A DNA stretch of 64,000 nucleotides from Monarcha castaneiventris obscurior. Taxonomy: Eukaryota > Chordata > Aves > Passeriformes > Monarchidae. Position numbers and translations under genes: made by a program. The stretch lies in assembly GCA_026261815.1 (NCBI GenBank), contig JAMPIT010000848.1:3720001-3784000 (forward strand), in the 5' to 3' direction. Under the pieces are notes generated by a model, which saw only the letters and a list, made by a program, of their open reading frames with translations, did no database searches and was not told where the DNA came from. Of this stretch, positions 33,901 through 45,979 are shown one piece after another. Positions within the stretch are counted from its first letter, which is position 1. Every line of letters begins with the position of its first letter.

Positions 33901-36900
33901 CTGGACCGTAACCTTTGACTCCTCCTGTGGGGCAGAAGGGAGAAATGCAATCAGGTGCAGAATTCCAATACGTCCCTCTGGGGCGTCAGACATCCAATTT
34001 CCAAGCAACCATTGAAAAGTCCATATGGAATTTCATTTTTAATATGAAGCAACAAGGAAGAGCAAAACCCAGCGGCGAGCACATGCCGTGTGTTACTCCT
34101 GCCTGCGGGCTTGGGACGGGCTCTGAGCCTTTCCAGGTGCACAGAGCATCAGCTGTGGGGAGCTTCAGCACGCTTGGGGTGCTCTTACACTTTGTTATTA
34201 TTATTTTAACTAAGAAACTAGCTGCTTGGTCCATTTGAGGAGGGTATGGCTTTGAGACAGATGTGGAAATAATCTGAAAACATGAGGGTCAGGCAGTGGA
34301 ACACTTCCAAGATTATATGAAACATTAAGCAAGTGAATGGAGAACATTTATTTTTCCCATCTCATATTCCACCCCAACACTGGATTTCTCAGGCTTATCT
34401 TCATATCTGCATTATAACTGAACACTTATTATGTTTTCCTCTGTATTTTTTCCTGTAGATCAAAAAGGCTCCAATCTAGAACCTCCCCTTTCATACCAAA
34501 GAGTTGTTTTTTTCCACCTCTGGCATCAGCTGAGCAGCCAGGAGCTGGCTGCAGTGCCAGAGACACTGATGGACTGCAGGGACACGCTGCAGCCCATGGA
34601 CCTCTGGAAATGAAGATGAAATGAGGCTCCGTTGTGTGCAGCACATTGATAAGATTTTGGCCCCCATTTCAGTGTGACCCAATAGGTTTAAATTGCTTCA
34701 TTTCTCAGCCAGCCAAGAGCAAATGGGTGGTAGATGTGATATGGCTGTTCACTGGAAATCACCCTTGATTGATTTACCTTCTCCTCCTCCACAGTGTATG
34801 GGCTCTGTATGTGGCTGGGGCACATAAATTACAGAGAAAAAACCTTTCATGGTTGTGTATAGTCTATATATGTTGTCACCCCATCAGAGGAGAAGCTTTT
34901 ATGAAGTATTAGCTCTAAGTGTATACAGAATAGAAATGATAATTTTTATTTGCTTGTCAGAAGCTAAGTCACATTTCAAAGTAATATTTGTGCGTTAAAA
35001 TCAAATAGAACCAGGTAACTTTGATCTTTTTTTTAGTTAAAGAAACAACCAGAAAATGCTGCTGCCGGTTATAGAAACAACAGGAGAGTTTTTAGGAGAA
35101 TTTTTGTTTGGTTTTTTTTTTTTTTAAATAAATGAGAGCTGTGAAATGAAAAAAAATTCAGTTTTCATTAACAAGATTTCAACAGTTTGGGATTTGCATT
35201 TGCCTTTTTTGAAAGAAGATACAAAGATGTTTCACTGTAATGTGTTTGCAGAAAAAAAAAAAAAGAAATTTCTACCAGCATTGTTACATTGTTATTTCTG
35301 GGGGCTGAGTAACAAGAGATTGGAGAACTACTCCCAAGAATCATTTGGGTGATTTATAAACTTCACTGTGATTGGAACACGGCCCTCATTTCAGGCTGTA
35401 ATTCTCACATAGCCACCCCCTAGTATTGAGAACAGTCACTTGAACCCAGATTAAAAAGAATTGAGATTAAAATCAGCGGATAAAGACAAGGGGTGGGTTT
35501 GTCTCGGGTTTGTGCAGCACACGAGGGCAGGGTCCTGACTGCAGAGTGCATTTCCCCAGGGACACAGCAGTGACATTTGCACAGACACACAACAGCAGGA
35601 GCCAGCACAGGGCAGGGTCTCTGCTCCAGGCTGGCTGGGATTCACTGGAGAGCTGGGCTTTGCCCGGGAGAGGCAGCTGTGAGAAGAAAAAGGGAGGAAA
35701 GGTTCTTGCAGGCCTATGCTTAATATTCATTGAAATTGGGGTTTAGATCAGGTAAATTTGGACAAACACACAAGGTGAGATTTTTAGATTCTTTATCTGG
35801 GTATCACAGCTTTTAGGACACTCGTAGTGCACCCATCTCTAAGTAATCTGTCTCAAAGTGATTTTCCATCCATATGCTCAAAACTTCAAAACTACCCCAA
35901 GTGGGAACACTTCTTTTTGTCCATACCAAAGTCAGTTCCCACGGAAGGCAATGATTTCCCCCCCTCTCTCCCCAGGGTTAGGATAGATTTACAAGATTCA
36001 GATCTATTTTAACATTTTAATGTCCCTTCAGTTCTGAAATCTGCTGTGCTTCTCTGGTTACTGTAGGGTAAATAGTGCGTAACTGCTGACTGCAGAAACC
36101 CTGGAGAAAGTTACCACCACAACATTTGATAATTAATAGTTACTAGCAAAATTCCACTGTTCATATCAATTTGGTGAAAGAAGAAGGGAAACTGATATAT
36201 TTGAACCATAAAATATTACTCTTCCAATGCAACATGAACTCCTGCAGGATAAAGACCATCCTTGCAAACCACTGCCAGAAATCCCTGCCACTCTCCCAGG
36301 ATCCCACCCAACTCCTCCCCATTTTCCCCAAGCAAAGCTCTGCACTGAGCAAAGCACACCTGCCATAAATCTCGGAGCATTACCAGCTCTCAGCACGAAC
36401 TGGTGACGCTGTGGCCAGGGGATGATGTATGGGGCTGATGCATGGGGATGTCACCAGCTCCCTCTCCTCCAGCACATGCCCCTCTCCCCTCTTGCAGGCA
36501 TTTTTATGGGCTGCAGGGACTGGGGCATTGCAGCTCTCCCGGCCATCCAGAGGCTGACAGGAGGTCGGTGGGGACGGGAGGCTGCAGGGGGGAGGCAGGA
36601 GCTGGGCGTAATTAACAGGACAATTGAATGGGTTATGCCTCTCTGATTTCAATTAACCTCTGAACTCTGCAGTGACAAGATCTCACGGTTACCAACTAAC
36701 TTCAGCCAAAACCAGATGTGATAACTGGTTAATCCAAGATCTCAGGGTGTAGTTGGGGTTGGAGGAGGCTCTTCTCAGATCACTTAATGCTCGCCAAAAG
36801 AAAAGGGAGCAACTGTGGGTCTGATTATTGTATCGGAGCTGGAGTCTGATTTGTTCCCATTTCAAATCAACCTCAGGATTCAATAATGGCAGGAAAATTA

Positions 36901-38199
36901 AGTCAAGAAACCCAGAGAAATATATTAATGGCATTAAGCATGCAGGCATTCAAAGCCTGCAAAACAGATTAATGTATACAGACAGATAAATAAGAAAAAA
37001 TACCTTTGTTGAAGAAAGACTGAGATAAGCACAGAGCTGACATCAGGGAACAAACCAGCCTGGCTATGTTAGGAAAAGAGCTTTCTATTATTTACTCATG
37101 TGTTTTAGAGAGCACTTTTTAGTTTTAAAATCAGCACAGAGTTTTAGAGTTTCGATACAAGAGGTTCTTTTAAAAACCTCTACGAACTACAAAGATTTCT
37201 AGCTTACAACAAACCTACAACTAAGAATTAGTATCAATCAAAGGAATGCAAATTTTTAAATTAAACATCTTTTGCATTGTTCTGCCTTTTAAATTCAGAC
37301 ACTAGAGAGAAAAATCCTGGTTTTGCTGGCCTTTCTTTTCAATATAATTTTGTCACTTAAATTGTTGACCCTCTTTGGTTATTGGAATAGATTTAATTCT
37401 GCTATCACAAGTAAGGCCAACATGGCCAGAGGATAAACTGTTATCACTTTGCCTATTGGCTTAAATTAATTTGCTCTTAATATTTAAGCAGTTATAAATG
37501 AAAAACTAATCTGAATTTATAACAGTAGGGCCTGCATTTTCATGCAGTTGCAGTTACCAGGTATGAGAGACAGAAAGGTGTTGAAGCAAAATCAAAGGTT
37601 ACAGTGCAAAAAGGATTATAAATACCAGAAACCATGACCAGACTCACAACATCTCAAACAGATGTGTTATCCCATAAGCAATTCCAAGCAAATTTGGAAA
37701 AAAAAAATCAGTGTTGATGACTGGATAATAAACCTCAAATACATTAATAAAAATATTAATTTAAAAATAAAAAAAATGTAGAAATATTAAAAAGGTATTA
37801 AAAAAATCCACTGACTGAACAGTGCACACTATTGTCAACCTTTACTAAGACTTTGTTATGCAGTTCTTCATAGCTTAAATAACACAATTCATCAAATTAA
37901 TTGCAAGCCTGCAAATTCCTTACTCATAACAGTAAATAACAACATCTATTAAGTAACTTCTTGCAATGAAAATCTCACTGCCTGGGCTGACATTATGATG
38001 TGTTTTTATCCTAATGGATTTAAAGCACCTACAGTAAACAACAGCCAAAAGTCAAAGCTTTTTTAAAGCAAAACATACCATTTTTAATATGTAAGAAATT
38101 CCTTTTGGACACTTGAAGATGCCCACATCACTGCAGACTTCAGTTCCTTACACATTATCAGCCCTATCTAATAAAGGCTCATGTCCCAGTGAAAGAAGC
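30906..38199. other. Non-coding unique DNA, partly AT-rich, no gene seen
   Basis: This is a 7-kb stretch without recognised transposons. Small repeats are (ATT)n at 31,382-31,406 and T- or A-runs at about 35,112-35,126 and 35,251-35,264. A GC-richer patch lies at 36,400-36,610. Open frames stay below about 112 codons and match nothing known. The region from 36,600 to 38,200 is AT-rich with many TAATTA-like words. A plus-strand frame at 34,431-34,613 follows an acceptor-like 'cctgtag' but has no recognised domain. Confidence 0.5.
31382..31406 (+). repeat. (ATT)n trinucleotide microsatellite
   Basis: About eight consecutive ATT triplets. A minus-strand frame across it reads as an isoleucine run. 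Confidence 0.9.
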
Positions 38200-38420
38200 A
38201 TCTGGCTCTTCTCACCTAATCAATAACATTCAGGAAAAGTCCCTTCTTCCAGCAGCAGCATAAATTACCAGATATATGCAAATAGACTTGCTAATGTTAA
38301 TTGCCAGGGCTGATTAGTGATTAATTTTTTGATTATGATCAATCATTCCATACGAATTTTAATAAGACATTCCAGGCAATCTGCAAATTGATAATAATTA
38401 GGGAGCCCAACCGGTAACAC
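38200..38420. promoter_or_regulatory. Candidate enhancer: POU octamer and homeodomain motif cluster
   Basis: Within about 130 bases there is a perfect POU octamer ATGCAAAT (38,276-38,283). It is followed by a dense series of homeodomain/PBX-like words ('gattagtgattaattttt', 'tgattatgatcaatcattcc', 'gataataattag'). No repeat is present. POU and homeodomain site clusters are typical of developmental enhancers, but AT-rich DNA produces such words by chance. The function is inferred. Confidence 0.35.
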
Positions 38421-40849
38421 ATCCACAGCCAACTAAAACACATCCCTGGGACTGAGCCTGTTCTGTGAACAGCAGCCTCCAGTCTGGAAGAAGAGAAAAA
38501 GGAATGATCAAAAGCTCCAGAGCCTGCTGGGACCATGGTGTCACCTCTAACAAGAAGTTCCCTTTTTGCCAGTTTAGGCAAGATGGGGTTTAGCATCCTC
38601 TAGCACAACCAGCCACCTTCTTCGTGTCCCTGAGATGGTCAGAAATCAAATGGGAGTTTCAAATCCATGACAATGCCTTGGAAATGACATCTCAATTCGC
38701 AGTCTTCCAGATGGGAAAATAAACACAAGATCCCAAAAAAAACCAACCAAAAATACCTCTCAGAGCAGTCCTGCCAAACCTGCAGGGAACATGCCTAAAG
38801 GCAGCACACAATTAGATTTTCAGGCCCTGCAAATTAAAAAAGGGCCAAACAGAAGGTTCATACAATATCTTTTTTTTTTTATTTCTAGTGCACAGCAGGC
38901 AGCAGCACTAAATTTTTAGCAACAAGAGAAATGTTTTCCCTGTGTGACACTTTTTTGTGTACTTTATGGTGAAAGTTCAGACACTGCTGTAAATACAACA
39001 GCTCAAAATGCAACATGATTAATAATATTTCCTTTTAGAAAGCATTCTCTGGCAAACAAAGATCCTCATACAACACCTCAAACCCAAACACTATTGCTGT
39101 GTACAAACCAGGAAGTGCAAGTGACTGGAAGAGGGCATGAAGTTTTCTAAACTTTCAGAGTAAGTGTTTGACTTTGCTCTGCATTCAACTTGGACAGACA
39201 GACCTTGACACCTGCGAAGAGAAGCTGAAAAGGCATCGCCTGCTGTCAAAAATGAGTGAAATGCAAGTGAGGGGTATAGAGGAGAGTAAATTAAGGGCAC
39301 ATTGTATCTCAGCACTGCCCTGTCATGTTCAACTAATACTCAAAGCTTTTGAAATTTCTGTCTCCATGGCCTGATTCTGATTTGCACAAAATACCCCTCT
39401 TTATGTGTCAAGAATGTGTAAAGGAGTTTGAATATAAATGAAAATAAATCCCTGAGGTCTACAATTCTTGCAGTTCTTTCCCTGCTGCCAAATGGACCAT
39501 TTTATGATGAGGTCCCAGGTATTTGCTCTTTTATTTGAAGAGCTTGCAGTTAGTACAGTGTAAGTAGCTCAGCTTCTGCTTTTATTAAAAGGACAGAGTA
39601 GGATTAACCCCAACTTTTATGTTGAATTTTCTGACACAAGTTAATTTTCAGCTGAATGTTATTTTGCACAGGAAATATCTTCTTCCTGAATAAGACATCT
39701 TTTCATCAAGACACTGAAACATGGTTTTTACAAAGTGCAGTTTTAACTGAAGCTTTTAAACAAATAGGGAAATATTTTCTTTTCCTCCCAACAGTTCAAC
39801 AGGACAAGAATTTCCAAGCAGTAAAGACGTGCATGCTTGCTGTCTTTCCTATATAGCAAACAAGAAATGCTTTCAAGCAACACATATTCCTGTGAGTTTT
39901 AACTATAAAATGCTTTTTATCAAGGTGTTTTGAAAATCTTGGCTCCATTCTTGCCTTAATCTTCTAATTCCCAGCCAGTTTCAAGAATTTTAGACACTTG
40001 GAGAAGGAATTTAGTGGCCACAGCAAGTATGGAGAAACATGAGGAGTAAACATGAGCATGTACCAAGGAATTTACCTCAGACAAACCCAGCCCAATTCTT
40101 CTCCAGTTGTTCCAGCTCAAGAACAACTCCTCTATAGTCGGGGGAACAATGCTACTGTTAAACTGATATGTTTAGGACCTGATAGGTCCTTATTTTTTAA
40201 ATTAACCTTCCATTCATTTTTAATTTTTTAAAAATTCTGCGTATTTTCTTAAACCAAATAAATTAACAAATGTTTAAGTTCTCTTTTCAGCTGAGGTTCC
40301 TCACAGTTCCCTTTATAAATCTCGTTCAGGAGAACTGAAATGCTGACACGTTCCTTGGATTTGGTCTGTCATTCCTCTCCAGCTCCTCGCACTTGTACAA
40401 TTCACAAGGTCATGAGTACAAACTGTGCTTGTTAACTTACACAAGAATAAAGCTGTCAGATGGGCTGAGGGCTCCTTGTGTACCAGTTTAGTGAAATATG
40501 ATTATCCAAGCTGTAAAATGGATAAACCTATTAAATTAATAAATCTGCTGCCCTGAAGACTACGACTGATGTCGCTGCCTTACCTACAAGGCACCCTTTC
40601 TTAAATTAATACTTGATAAAGGAGTAAATCTTTTAAAGACACCCACTAAAGCTTTGCATTGAAGAGTTATCTTTTGTGTTACAAACTGTAAGTACTTTTT
40701 ACTGCAATGGATGTAAGTGAGAGGAAATGAATTCCAGGGGAAAAAAAAAAAAAAGGAGTCTTAGAAAATGTTATTACCCAGCTAACACTGTGGGCTGCTT
40801 CTTATCTGTACACAACTAATCACAGCCCTGTTTCTTTTTTTATTCTAAT
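38421..40849. other. Non-coding unique DNA, no gene seen
   Basis: There are T-runs at about 38,870-38,880 and A-runs at about 40,740-40,754. Open frames are at most 85 codons. No transposon or RNA gene was recognised. Confidence 0.6.
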
Positions 40850-41010
40850 GTGTGAGTGGATTTTAGTGCTCATGAAAGTGAAGGATAATTAGTAGGGTAG
40901 TGGATAAAGTGGAAGGGCACTGCCTTATCAAAGGCAGATTGGGTCAGCTACACATGGGCAAAAGAAATCACGATTCTCTTCTTTCAGCTGCTTTGATTTA
41001 TTACTCTCAA
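40850..41010. promoter_or_regulatory. Candidate regulatory element with a hairpin and two TCF/LEF-like sites
   Basis: CTGCCTT (40,920-40,926) and AAGGCAG (40,931-40,937) form a perfect 7-bp inverted repeat around ATCA. The right half includes ATCAAAGG, a TCF/LEF-type site, and the loop side includes CTTATCA, a GATA-type site. A second TCF/LEF word in the opposite orientation, CTTTGAT, lies at 40,991-40,997. A TAATTA-like word (ATAATTAG) is at 40,885-40,892. The regulatory role is inferred from motifs only. Confidence 0.3.
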
Positions 41011-41194
41011 GGTCCAACAATGAAGTTTCACATCAGGGGAGAGAGAAAGAAAAAGAGTTTCAAAGGGTTCATCCTTCTTGATTTCGTAGAAAGCCTTTAG
41101 CATATTGTGTTTGTTAGGGCCCAAGATCACTGTTCTTTATTATTATTAATAGTCTATTACACAGACAACCTCGATGAAACATAAAAACACTCTA

Positions 41195-41390
41195 CAAGGC
41201 ACCGACCAAATTTAGGCCAAGACAAAATATCTGTCGCTGAGATTTTACAGTCTAAAATAAAAACCCTAAAAAGTGCAAGGGAAATGAGCACAGACTTACA
41301 AAAGGAGCTGCTTTAAGATCACATGGCAACCAACCAGAAAAAATATGGAACAGAAAACAGATTCCCTGATCCACCCCAGGACCCACTGAT
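41195..41390. repeat. Probable ancient amniote interspersed repeat (SINE/LINE-like)
   Basis: The order 'gattttacagtctaaaat', then 'gatcacatggcaacc', then 'agattccctgatcc' mirrors an old repeat with '...gagcttacaatctaa... ...aggtcacacagcaag... ...agaacccag-tctcctgac...'. Diverged copies occur in many amniotes. The family cannot be named with confidence. The small open frame at 41,323-41,508 overlaps it and is not a gene. Confidence 0.4.
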
Positions 41391-41614
41391 AAACTTATAC
41401 TGCAATAATGTTAAAACTGAGACAAAAATAAAATTTCACTGCATCCAAAGGCATCCAACATTGTGCCCAAAACTCAAAAGTGAATTTGTAAAAGGAAACA
41501 GGAAATGAAAACTAAAGAGGGTTGACATGATTACGGGGTGTTAATAAGAAAAGACATAAGCCAGGGGCCTTGATGTACAACTAGACAACAAGAGGTTACG
41601 TTTGGAGTCAGGGC

Positions 41615-42010
41615 TATGCTAATTTGCAAACTTGGGTCCATTTCATTAAGTGAGCTGAGAGACAGGCTGTCTCAGTCCAGCAGAGAGGGATCTCATTATC
41701 CATGTAGGGAGCAAGAGATAAGAATCTTTTAATAATTGCTGGGAACTTTTTTTTTATGATGATATGGAATGCCAATTTATGCCTCTCCACTCAATGTGGA
41801 TAAAAACCAGCCTCCTTCACAGTTCAAACCACCCCCTCTGGCTGTGGCCATTAGGACAGGGAGGGAAAACAGAGACTAATATGCTTGCCCGGGAGACCAA
41901 TGCTGCAAAACTCCATTAAATGCATTTCATATTGGGAACATGCTTGTTGACGGTGGTTGCAATACTTTGCCAAGGCTTTTTACTTAATTTTTAATGGGCA
42001 CAGCTGTAGG
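41615..42010. promoter_or_regulatory. Candidate conserved non-coding element
   Basis: This repeat-free block contains a perfect 7-bp inverted repeat GAGACAG-g-CTGTCTC (41,659-41,673), which pairs two AGAC/GTCT SMAD-type half sites. It also has GATA-like words ('gagataagaatc') and 'ccattaaatgcatttcat'. Balanced composition and motif density resemble conserved enhancers. No cross-species comparison could be made. Confidence 0.3.
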
Positions 42011-44806
42011 ATTTAGGGCCAAATGCAAACCCCAGTGCAGCCAATGGGCAGGACTGCTACTGACAACTAGCCTTTGGATCAAACCCTTTACTCACTCCTT
42101 CTTAAGGGATGGCTCTGAATTGGCATGCTTGGAAAAAGTTGAAGAGCTTATATTACTTTGGCAAAAGCATGGTTTGCAGTGCTTTCCCTTTGTCCCTCTC
42201 TCCAAAACACAACACAGCAGCCATGAGAAAGGAGATTTCTAGCAGGCAGAGGTTTGTACTCCCTTCCCTGCTAGAAGTATTCTGCCTACTTCAGGCTAAG
42301 CACAGCACAGATTTTGTGATAGGGACAAGTTTAGCCTATGAGAGACTGATTTTGAGAGACTTGTGCCTTTCACATGACAGTACCAAATGCAGTTCTGACT
42401 ACCTCTAAAAGCATTTGCATGAGAAAGAAGAGGTAAAGTTAGACAAGGTCTTGCACTCATGTTTTGCTACACAGTATTTGCTAAAATCTGAGATCCAGAC
42501 ACAAAAACTTAGCAAAATCACACTAACAGCATTAATCCTTTAAGAGTAAACTTTTCCCCCTGCACAAACTTACACTGCAAGGAAAGGAGGAAGCAGAACT
42601 ATTTCCACAGCCAAATCTGTTCCTTTGGTTGAAGTCCCTGGGTTGGACTGTACATTAGTGTTGGAAAACACTGTCCAGGGAACTCTGAAGCCATGCTTAT
42701 CTCTAAAGCTGGCTGCGTGACTTGTTTTTATGCACCAGGTCATCCTAAGGACTATGTACAACTTATCTGTCTCCTCAGCAGGAACTAAATTATAAGGCTC
42801 TCTTCAGATGACCTTGCCTCTTTTCCCAGTTTCTGGCTGTTCATGAACCATCTATAATTTCCCATATGCCCATTTGCTATTGGAAGTCATTTGGTCAATA
42901 TCTTTTGTGAAAGGCACTCACAGACTTCCCTTTGCAGGCAAGGCTGGAGACAGAAGGATTGGGAAAATGGAAACTGATTTTTTTTTTGTATAAAAATTTC
43001 ATGTTTTGGGTCCTTAATTTGATGGGAATAACATAAGAATCAGCTATGTGGGCACAGATACTCGCCCAGGATGACGACAGTGCCTCCTGTGAGCATGTAA
43101 TGGTATTTATATTTAAGGAAAAAAGAGAAGGAAGTGCTGATTTAAGTGGACACACTTAAGTGTCACAAGGACAAGGTTAGTCAAGGCAAACCCAGAAGTC
43201 TGGAAAGAGGAACAGAGGGCAGGAGTGGCACAAAAGAGCACACATTTCTCCCTGGAGACTGCATGGCTGCCCGGGGACAGCTCTCACCACATGCCAAGGC
43301 AACAGAAAGTGTCTCATCCCAGACCTGAGACTGAAGGTGCTGCAGTACATTCCATGCTTTACTCACAGCTGGAAGAAAAGAGCTTGAGGTTTACACAGAG
43401 CACCTTCTTGCAGCCTCACTGCAGAGGGGCCTGGGACAAACTGGTTGGAAGCAACTGGTGTTCAGTCCTCTAAACTAACAGTGCCCACCACCACCATCCC
43501 ACCCCTCAGGGCTATGAAGAAATATGGGCAAAGGCTGCAGTAGATGATGCCCAGCCAATATTAAATGGCTCTAAAGGAGTTTACATTACACCAGTCATCT
43601 TAAATGTCCAGATGTTCCCTGCAAACACCCAGGGACTTGGTCCCTGAAGGTCTTGGTCACTGGACAGTGCAAGCATGGCTGGAAGCACCAGCCTTGTGCC
43701 TGCAAAACACCTTCTTGATATCCTGTAAGTCTCATCACTGTCCTGTAAAGTGATGTTTGCGATCCTCTCTTCTAGTATTTTTTAACACAATGGAAAAGCC
43801 TCTATAGTAACCATGTTGTGTGAGCTTTCCTTACTGTGCACTTAAACCAGAGCTGAAGTATCCAAGTAAGTTTCAGACTTTGACAACATTTCAGTCAATA
43901 CTCATCAAGCCAATAGGCAAATTCTATCACTTTTTCAGCTTGGGGCTCCCCACATCTATGCAATTGCTGTATTGTATCACACTTCCCCCCAGGCAGCAGT
44001 GAGATGATGTATATCACCCTTCACTTTTAAAAGCTTCCACCTCCCAGTCCTCCTAGCTAAAGGATATTCCAAGCCTTACTTTGTCATCAAAGGCCTCATC
44101 ATGGTAAAACATGTGGTGATCTTTCCAAGTGGATAAATTATTTCCACTAGGGGCTTGTGTGAGACCACTGAATTCAGTTTTGCTTTTGAATTAAGTAACC
44201 AAATTTCAGCCCAGGTATTTAAAAAAGAAAACCTAAAATTCATAATGTGCCATTCCTGAGGGTTCATGCTGGTTCCTCTGCTCTCCTCTGTCTACTGCCC
44301 ACAGGTTCCTGTTTTTGAGTTAGGAAGCATATATCCCAGTTACCTTGGCCTGAGTTTATTTGCAGTGCATTGAGATAAAAGTCCAGCTGTAATATAATTG
44401 GAATTAAGTGGGGTAATAGGCTCCAGATTTTTTAAAACATATTAAAAGGAGATATCTCTTTCTCTCTGCTTATTTCTCATAATTACAATATGAATTTAAG
44501 GCACTATAAAATTAATGGAACCCTGACTGGTGACTGAAGTCTCCTACACAGGCAGACAGACAGCCTGTCCCTGCCCATGCCCTCCAGCTGTGACTGTAAC
44601 CCTACACATGATAACAACGGCTTTACCTCTAGGCAATCTCATTTATTGACCCTTTAAGATGGATGTTAAAAGACCAATTGAAACTAATAATATGTAATGC
44701 TTTCCGTGAGCTCAAACCTTGACCATGCACAGAAGATTTTAAATTACTCACCTCATTACATGCCACAAAAAAAGCTGTGGGAAAATCACCCTCTACTGCT
44801 GAGGAG
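42011..44806. other. Non-coding unique DNA, no gene seen
   Basis: Open frames reach 99 codons and show no known domain. No transposon was recognised. Confidence 0.6.
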
Positions 44807-44813
44807 ATACATA

Positions 44814-44871
<58 letters not shown>

Positions 44872-44886
44872 TACATATACACACAG
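44807..44886 (+). repeat. (TA)n microsatellite with palindromic flanks
   Basis: About 80 bases of TA dinucleotides, bounded by 'atatatgtgtatatat' on the left and 'atatatacacatatat' on the right. These are reverse complements, so the whole block is a near-perfect inverted repeat able to form a hairpin or cruciform. Open frames on both strands here (Ile/Tyr repeats) are artefacts. The assembled length may be unreliable. Confidence 0.95.
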
Positions 44887-45859
44887 GGAGATTTGCAAGC
44901 TGGAAGTGCAGATATGGTAAAGTCACCTTTAGCTTATGATGGATATGGTTTGATTGCATGTTTTAGGGAGGTTTTGGTAAACTTGAAGAGTAAAACCATT
45001 TTTCTTGTCCCATTTCCTTGCAAGGTATTTTTGGCCCGATGCTTGTGTCCGAGTGGGTCAGGGTAGAGTGGATCATAGTCTGGAGATGTCACAGCCACTG
45101 TCCCATGGCCCTGGGGCTCTGAAAAGGATGCATTGTGCATCCAGGTCCACTTAGGAAAAAAATCTTCCGTTTTCTGTGCTCTCATTTCAGAAATAGGTGT
45201 GGTTGTAGCTGGAAGGCAGTGGCTGCGTGTTATGAATGCAAGAGGGAGGAGATGGCAAGGGAGGCTCTTGTTAGCAGCTCCTGCAGATGAGCCACTGTGT
45301 CCAGCCAATACCTATGACACGTACAAGCAAACCAGATCTGTGCACACAGGCACATTCACTCAAGTGTAGGATATGATATAATTATAGCCAATTAAACCAT
45401 TTTCCCTAAGATGCTTTTTAGAAATCAAGTTTTTACTTGCTCATCAGGCTGTCAGTAAACACAACTCTCTCACATACAACATGTTTAACTTCTGCTCAGG
45501 TTACATTACTTGAATACAATCTTCACAGTGATTAATGATACTTCTATCAGTTCCCAGCTTTTCTGGACCTCTGCAAACAAACAAAAATAATAGCTGAGGG
45601 AATTTTCCTTTATCCATTTGAGAATGGGAAGGCTTGGTTAGTTTATTTGCTTTTTACTTACTATTTCTATATTCAATACAACTGCTACAGGTGGGGAGGG
45701 AGTCACTCTGACCCCAATCCTGGGAATGCTCACTCATGCCAGCACCTTCAGGTTAGAGAATAGATCACAAAAACAAAAAAAAGAGGAGTTCAGCATTACA
45801 GAGTTCAAGGCTTGCTTTGCTAGGTGTGCATTTGAAACTGATTCCTGTTCACTTCACGA
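44887..45859. other. Non-coding DNA between TA microsatellites
   Basis: A minus-strand frame of 124 codons (44,934-45,308) and a plus-strand frame of 78 codons (45,133-45,369) overlap. Neither is recognised. Confidence 0.55.
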
Positions 45860-45869
45860 ATATATATAT

Positions 45870-45909
<40 letters not shown>
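45860..45909 (+). repeat. Compound (TA)n(CA)n(TA)n microsatellite
   Basis: Runs of TA, then CA, then TA dinucleotides. Reading frames over it are repeat artefacts. Confidence 0.95.
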
Positions 45910-45947
45910 GCTCATTTTGGGTCACAAACATACTTATTTTTGCCAGT

Positions 45948-45979
45948 ACATATATATATATATATATGTATGTATGTAC
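45948..45979 (+). repeat. (TA)n(TATG)n microsatellite
   Basis: TA dinucleotides passing into TATG/TGTA tetranucleotides, 39 bases after the previous microsatellite. Confidence 0.92.

Noticed and set aside
44629..44939. Frames with long Ile/Tyr repeats on both strands as membrane proteins
   Set aside because: They are readings of the (TA)n microsatellite. The same applies to the frames at 45,726-46,122.
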